Shown in pieces: positions 58,217 to 64,000 of a stretch of 64,000 nt of DNA. Positions within the stretch are counted from its first letter, which is position 1, and each line of letters starts with the position of its first letter. Source of the stretch: Impatiens glandulifera (taxonomy: Eukaryota; Streptophyta; Magnoliopsida; Ericales; Balsaminaceae); the NCBI RefSeq assembly GCF_907164915.1, contig NC_061870.1, positions 22,915,348 through 22,979,347 on the forward strand. Direction: 5' to 3'. A program made the position numbers and the translations under genes. The notes beneath the pieces were generated by a model that saw nothing but the letters and a program-made list of their open reading frames with translations, was not told the DNA's origin and did not search any database.

Positions 58217-58228
58217 TATTTATATAGA
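58217..58228 (-). promoter_or_regulatory. Putative TATA box of the ANTH gene
   Basis: The minus strand reads CTATATAAATAG, about 115 bp upstream of the predicted leader intron. Confidence 0.6.
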
Positions 58229-58229
58229 G

Positions 58230-59984
58230 AGAGTTGGAATGCAACAATAGTCAAATATTTCCTCATTTATTTTTATTTATTTTTGCATGGACAATAGTAT
58301 GCATTATTTTCGTGTTTTTTGATGACGTAAATGTTGAACCGATATTTTTCTTCGATATATCATCTTAAAAACAACCTTAATTATCAACAAAAGAGCGAGA
58401 AATTACGTTAATTGATAACAATTTATTCTAGTTTTAAAGTTGCAATAAAAAGTGGTGCGATCCTGCTAATAGACCACATAAAAAAAGAATTTTGGCCAAA
58501 TAAAATATAATAAAATTGTGAACATCTTAATTAATAATAACAACACTGTACAGTTGTAAAGCAAAATAAATTGATGAGAATGGTAATACTTTTAATTTTG
58601 TATCTTATTTTATTTTTAATTAATATTGATAAAATTTATTTAATATGAATTAATATTGATAAGAAATAGAAACATTATGAATGTTTTAATTAAAGTAAAA
58701 GAATGATTCTATATGATTTATTGATTTTATTGGATCCCTTAAATCATATCCAATCAATATATTACCTAAAGTAGTCAATTAGTGTGTCAATATTGAAAAC
58801 ATTCTACTTAAATATAATATTAATTTTAAATGTAACATATTCTATAAAAATATATATAATTACCTGGCATAAGTCCACCTTAATTATTGTGTTAAAAAAA
58901 AAAATTTGTTTTACATAAATATAATATTAATATTAATCTTAAATATAACATATTTTATAATTCAAGAAGACATATTATTTTGATTTTTTTAATTTATAAA
59001 ACTTTAATTAATTTATTTTTTATCGGATTTATTAATGAGGCTTATGCAACTTTTATTTATTTATTAATTATTTTTAAATGATATAAAGTTATATAATAAA
59101 TTAATATAAAATTAATTTAACTTTAATTAATTATCCTTTTCTATTAGTTTAGTAATTTTATGCCTATTTTACCCATAAGGGGCCAGACCCTACAAATGTA
59201 ACTATTTGATGCCGTACAAATATATTACATCACCATTTACAGTCATTAGCCAGAGTATTTTAAAAAATTTATCCAAAAAATTTTATCTTTTAAAAATTGT
59301 TTTTTTTTAACGAATTTTAAAGAACAATCATTATGTCATGAAGGTATTTTTTATTTTTGAGTGTAAGTCCAATTCAACATTATATTTAAAATATGCTGGG
59401 ATTTATCCCTTAAAACCAATTATTTTTTTAATTACATAATGTCTTTTGCGTTAGAGTCATAAATATAGATCACATTTACAAAGTTGAAATAAATAATAAT
59501 TATTTCTTTGTGGTCGTCATTATCATCATCGTTTTCATCGCATTCATTATTATCTTCGTCGTCAAGATCTATGGTCTAAACATTACGGAGCTTTAATGAT
59601 TAGGACAGTCTAATGATTGTCTCTCTTCTTACTTCTCATTCATTGTTGTTTTCATTATTCATAAAAACTTATAACAAAATTAATAAGAAGACGTTAATTT
59701 AACTTTTTTCTCATCATCACTGACATTTTCCTTTTCGATCTCTTACTCTCATTACTCGGTTAACAAACAATATTCTTTCTTACCTAATAAACCTCTCAAA
59801 TTAGCTTATTTCTGCACTTAATTATCTCAACAATACCAACATCTTTTACCATTACTTTTGGCAAACTATCCATCTCATCATATCATCAACCTCTTTACCC
59901 TCACTTTTTCGATAAATCAACAAATTCATTCATATATTTAACCACCAATATTTTTTGTTTTCTAGTAATATTTCATTACTAATC
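58230..59984. other. AT-rich intergenic DNA
   Basis: No gene recognised. A short ATC/GTC-rich stretch lies at about 59513-59567. The strand composition changes towards C-rich from about 59700, leading into the repeat array. Confidence 0.45.
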
Positions 59985-61790
59985 TCGTGACCTCACTTCG
60001 AGTATTTGTACATCAATCATTTCATATCATTACCACGACATCTTTATCCTCATTTCAACATATCAACCACCAATCTAATGGACCTCTCATCTCGTGACTT
60101 CACTTTCACACTTCGGTCAAACAACCATCTCATTCACACATTTAACCACCAATATTCTTTTTCCCAATGGACAACTCTCATTACTAATATTGTGACATCA
60201 CACACTTTCACATGTCTATTATCCCTCGCCAAATCAACCACTAAAATCAAAATTGACATATATATTTCGTGACCTCACACTTTCAGATGTCTCTTATTCC
60301 TCGGTAAATCAATTACCAATCATAATCGATCTCTAATACCGTGACATCACACTTCGATCAATCAACATCTCATTCACATATATTTTTAACCACCAATCAC
60401 AATTAACCTCTAATTTCATGATCTTACGATAATTTCTTATCGGTTTCTTATCTCTCAGCAAACCAACTACCAATCTCAATATTATCGGCCTCTTATCGCT
60501 CGACAAATCAGCCAGTAATCTCATCGACCTCTCATCTTATCGCCTCATACTTTCACATACTTCTAATCCCTCAACAAACCAACTACCAATCACAATTGAC
60601 CTCTAATATCGTGACCTTACGATCCTTTGTTACGGGTCTCTTATCCCTTGACAAACCAACCACCAATTCCAATTGACCTCTCATATCACGACCTCATTAC
60701 TTTTAAATGCCTCTTATCTCTCTCCAAATCATTCACCAATCCCAATGAACCTCTCCATCTCGTGACATCACACTTTCACACGCGTCTTATCCCTTGGCAA
60801 ACCAACCACCAACCATCAATCTCAATCACACTTTCACACGCCTCTCTTATCTCTCAGCAAACCAACCACCGACCTGAATTAACCTTTATCCCTCGATAAA
60901 CTAATAATCAATTCAAATGTTACTGGCCTCTTATTCATCTATAAACCAATTCCAATCTCAATTGACCTCTCATCTCTTAACCTCACACTTTCACACGTAC
61001 ATGACTATAATCCCTCAGGAAACCAACCAACAATCTAATCAACCTATAATCTCGTGACTTTACGATCTTTTGTTACCGTCCTCTTTATCCTTGACAAACT
61101 AACACCAATCATAATGTTATCGATCTCTTATCCCTCGGCAACCCAATCACACTTTCACACACCTCTTATCCATCGGCAAACCAATCATCAATCTCAATCG
61201 ACCTCTAATCTTGTCACCTCATTATCATTTATTATCGGTCTCTTATCCCTTGGTAAACCACATTCAATCATACTTTCACAAGTCTCTTATCATCGACAAG
61301 CTAATGTTACCAGACTCTTATTCATCGACAACTTAACTATCAATCTCAATCACACTTTCACACGCCTATTATCCCTGGGTAAACTAACCATCAATCTCCA
61401 TCATATTATCCCACGCCTTTTATCTATCGGCAAACCAACCACCAATCTTAATCACATTTGCATATGCCTCTTATCCCTCGACAAACCGACCAACAATCTC
61501 AATTACACTTTCACACACTTCTTATCACTCGACAAACTAATCACCAATCTCAATCAACCTATAATCTCGTGACCTCATGATCATTTATTATCGGCATCTT
61601 ATCCCTTGACAAACCACATCACAATCATATCATACTCTCACGCGTCTATTACCCCTCGACAAATCAACCATCAATCTTAATCGACGTTTAACCTTGTGAT
61701 CTCACACTTTGGTCAATTAAATATTTGAATCATATTTTTAACCATTCTCATTTGTTACCGACCTCTTATCCCTCGTCAAAACACATCTCA
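59985..61790. repeat. Degenerate tandem array, period about 75 bp
   Basis: The phrase CGTGACCTCACACTTTCACA recurs with spacing of 70-77 bp in many places (for example 60267, 60337, 60410, 60605, 60682, 60757) and near 102 bp in the first units. It alternates with CTCTTATCCCTCGGCAAACC and ACCAATCTCAATCGACCTCT. Units are strongly diverged. ORFs here (60627-60899, 61054-61572) show repeated SLGKPT/LISQQTNH peptides that only reflect the array. Confidence 0.8.
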
Positions 61791-62652
61791 ATCACATTTA
61801 GTTAATAATTAATATTCTTGAAAATTTTAAATCATAATTATTGTAACTAAACGGCTAACTTAGTAATTAAAAACAATTGGAGGCGATAATTAATTCTCCA
61901 TAACTTAAATAAAAAAGTAATTAAAAGTAACTAAATTTGTCATTCCACACAAAACTTTTTAATTTACTATTTTATACTAAGCCGAATATTCAAATATTAA
62001 AAACATTATTCACATAAATTTTATTGGGCTTACCTAGGTCCAATTGGTTGAGTTTAGGATTTATAATTTAAAGTTATTTGAAAAAATAGTTAGGTAATTT
62101 TTTTCTTGCATTTTAGTTCTTCCCGTGTCATATGAATATCAAATATGGAATGAAGATGGTATTACTTTTAAGTTCTTCATTGTGATAAAAGTTATTCAGG
62201 ACTTAATTTGAAAATGAATTCAGAAAAATGAGAAACACATTGATACTAATTAAGGTGTGAATTCTTTTTTGGTAAAAGAATATGATTGTATATGGATTTT
62301 ATTGGATCTCTTAAAACATATCCAATTTAATATATTGGATACCTAAAATCATTTCCAATCAATCTATAAACCAAAAAGTCCTCTTCATTAATTAGTGTGT
62401 CAATATCTTGAAAACATAGCGTTGATTGAGGTTTTTTTTAAAATCTAGGGTGAGAAAAAAATAACGATGGATGATAATTTTGAGAAAAAAGTGATGATTA
62501 TTTTGGTAAAAGACTTAAAAGGTATTAGTATATATAAATAAAATTAAATTAATAATTTAAAATAAATTGTATTTTAGTATTTTGATTAACGAAATTAAGG
62601 GATTTAATTGTTGAAAAATAATTATTAAAAAATTAATTTTGTTTGGATTTAA
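61791..62652. other. AT-rich intergenic DNA
   Basis: No coding region or known repeat is recognised. It includes TTATTGGATC-type words similar to those near 58725-58800, possibly an old dispersed repeat. Confidence 0.4.
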
Positions 62653-62822
62653 AAAAAAACTTGTTAATTTTAACTAAAAAATATCAATTTTATCATTAAA
62701 AGGAAGCACAATATTTAAAGAAAATTACGCTGGTTCATAAAAAACTTGTTAATTTTAACTAAAAAATATCAATTTTATCATTAAAAGGAAGCACAATATT
62801 TAAAGAAAATTATATTGGTTCA
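62653..62822. repeat. 85-bp tandem duplication
   Basis: Two adjacent copies, 62653-62737 and 62738-62822, contain AACTTGTTAATTTTAACTAA and AAAGGAAGCACAATATTTAA, and end in TGGTTCAT. They differ at a handful of bases. Confidence 0.88.
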
Positions 62823-63038
62823 TGTCATTTTAAGTTAAAAATAAAAACATCTTTCACACATATGACTTAAATTTTTTTTCATTATCGCACTCAACAAATT
62901 TGAGGGATTAAAGTAATAAAAGGAATGAACCCGTAAACCAATTTGAGAAATTTGAGAGATTAAAGTGGTAAAAAGAATGAGGCTCAATTGCATAACCCTA
63001 AGTGATACTTAAGTAATTTTTTTTACTGAGTATTATCT

Positions 63039-63465
63039 AATTAACTCCAAGTATCATCCTCTTCTCCGCCGCCAAACTCGATACCTCTTCTGTAGCCCTC
63101 GTCTCTTCTTCTCAAAGCTACAACATCGCCGAAAAAAAAAGTTTATTCATCTTCCGAACGTATTAGTTGTTGAAGCGCGTACAAAATATTGACATCTTTT
63201 TTATGTGGTCTCTTTTCGCAGAAAATTATATAATTCGGACGAAAAATCGAATTAACTCCAAGTATCATCCTCTTCTCCGCCGCCAAACTCGATACCTCTT
63301 CTCTAACCCTCGTCTCCTCTTCTCAAAGCTACAACCTCGCCGGAAAAAAAGGTTTATTCATCTTCCGAACGTATTAGTTGTTGAAGCGCGTACAAAATAT
63401 TGACATCTTTTTTATTTTCGTGGTCTCTTTTCGCAGGAAATTATATAATTCGAACGAAAAATCGA
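63039..63465 (+). repeat. 211-bp tandem duplication, possible 5' region of a gene
   Basis: 63039-63249 is repeated at 63250-63465. Each copy has a CT-rich leader-like part (CTTCTCCGCCGCCAAACTCG) and TTTTCGCAG, an acceptor-like site, before a short block ending AAAAATCGA. Only the second copy is followed by AG|GTACGAG, a donor-like site. This looks like the first exon region of a gene on the plus strand running out of the window. The product is not identifiable. Confidence 0.6.
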
Positions 63466-64000
63466 AGGTACGAGTGCTTAAACAAAAACGTTTTTGTTTG
63501 AGTTACTATCTATCCATGGATCTCTTAGAATTCATATATTGATCTCGTTATCATCATCACTTATACCATTTATACATGTTTCTTAAATAATTCTCCCTTT
63601 ATTATATTCTATGTTTTTCTTTTCTAAATATACTAAGCTTTGGTGTTTCTACTTAGTAAGACATTGCAGATTTGGTCCCCTTTTTGAGTAACTAAACATT
63701 TGCATATCCAGGTTTGCTCCCTACTTCATTCTCGTTGCCCTTGTTGAGGTTTTTATCACAAATATTTATATTTATTGTGTTACCCTTTGTTGAGATTTTT
63801 ATCATGAGTGTTTATATTTATTGATTTGCTCATTACAAATTTGTTTGTGGGTAAAATCTTACTAATCTATTGGGTAGGATTACCAAGTGATTCAGCATTA
63901 GCTCGAGTTTGTAGGCCAATTCTATAATGATGCTAAGACAGTGATTCTTGATGGGAACACTGTAGTGATTCAGTTTTACATACAATAATAATTTATACAT
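63466..64000. other. Right edge; possible intron and partial downstream exon
   Basis: After the donor-like GTACGAG the sequence is T-rich and intron-like, with acceptor-like sites near 63710 and 63878. The last 120 bases have more coding-like composition but every frame stops soon. I cannot assign a gene. Confidence 0.3.

Noticed and set aside
60627..61572. Plus-strand ORFs of 90 and 172 residues
   Set aside because: They are products of the 75-bp degenerate array; the repeated peptides follow the DNA period.

Overview
This window is nuclear DNA from a dicot-type flowering plant. It is very AT-rich. It holds only five convincing protein genes, and the rest is transposable-element debris at many stages of decay. 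All five genes belong to plant families: a DC1/CHP-rich zinc-finger protein, a sugar-phosphate/phosphate translocator of the At5g25400 type, a RecQ helicase of the RECQL5 type with 19 exons, a GPI-anchored GH17 beta-1,3-glucanase, and an ANTH-domain clathrin assembly protein. I cannot name the species. The calls rest on reading the sequence; no searches were run.

Layout. 1-1326 is AT-rich flank. 1332-3390 is an internally deleted Ty1/copia element (minus) with both LTRs and a 5-bp target duplication; it sits exactly on the stop codon of the DC1 gene (3392-5425, minus). 5393-8960 is an ancient tandem duplication of the DC1 upstream region. Copy A was later hit by a 158-bp MITE and copy B by a 1.2-kb foldback element, so each copy shows the empty site of the other. 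9650-11270 holds a short tandem repeat and a GC-rich, possibly organellar segment. 12110-13345 is a decayed Ulp1/C48-protease gene. 13751-15304 is a large foldback element filled with inverted arrays of a CACGTTT-type repeat. 15610-16350 is a plant-mobile-domain (PMD) remnant, followed by a Mutator-like non-autonomous element with an 11-bp target duplication (16382-17195). 18010-20467 is a deleted Ty3/gypsy element (minus).

21427-27248 is the main gene-bearing segment. The RECQL5-type gene and the translocator lie head to tail on the minus strand, with about 315 bp between the RecQ stop and the translocator ATG. 27430-28806 is a LINE remnant. 30960-33305 may be a long decayed gypsy LTR. 36909-47399 is a copia element (minus) split by a younger, nearly coding-free copia element (40254-46056, plus) with almost identical LTRs.

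47400-64000 contains the GH17 gene (52350-53718, plus), the ANTH gene (56415-57935, minus) with a recent in-frame 58-residue duplication, a roughly 75-bp-period degenerate repeat array (59985-61790), and several simple tandem duplications. One of these, at the right edge, has splice-like signals and may be the 5' part of a gene that continues outside the window.

The genes do not form a pathway; they are ordinary single plant genes. I did not find a clearly new molecular system. The most informative material is structural: elements with readable insertion sites, nested insertions, foldback repeats and in-gene duplications.
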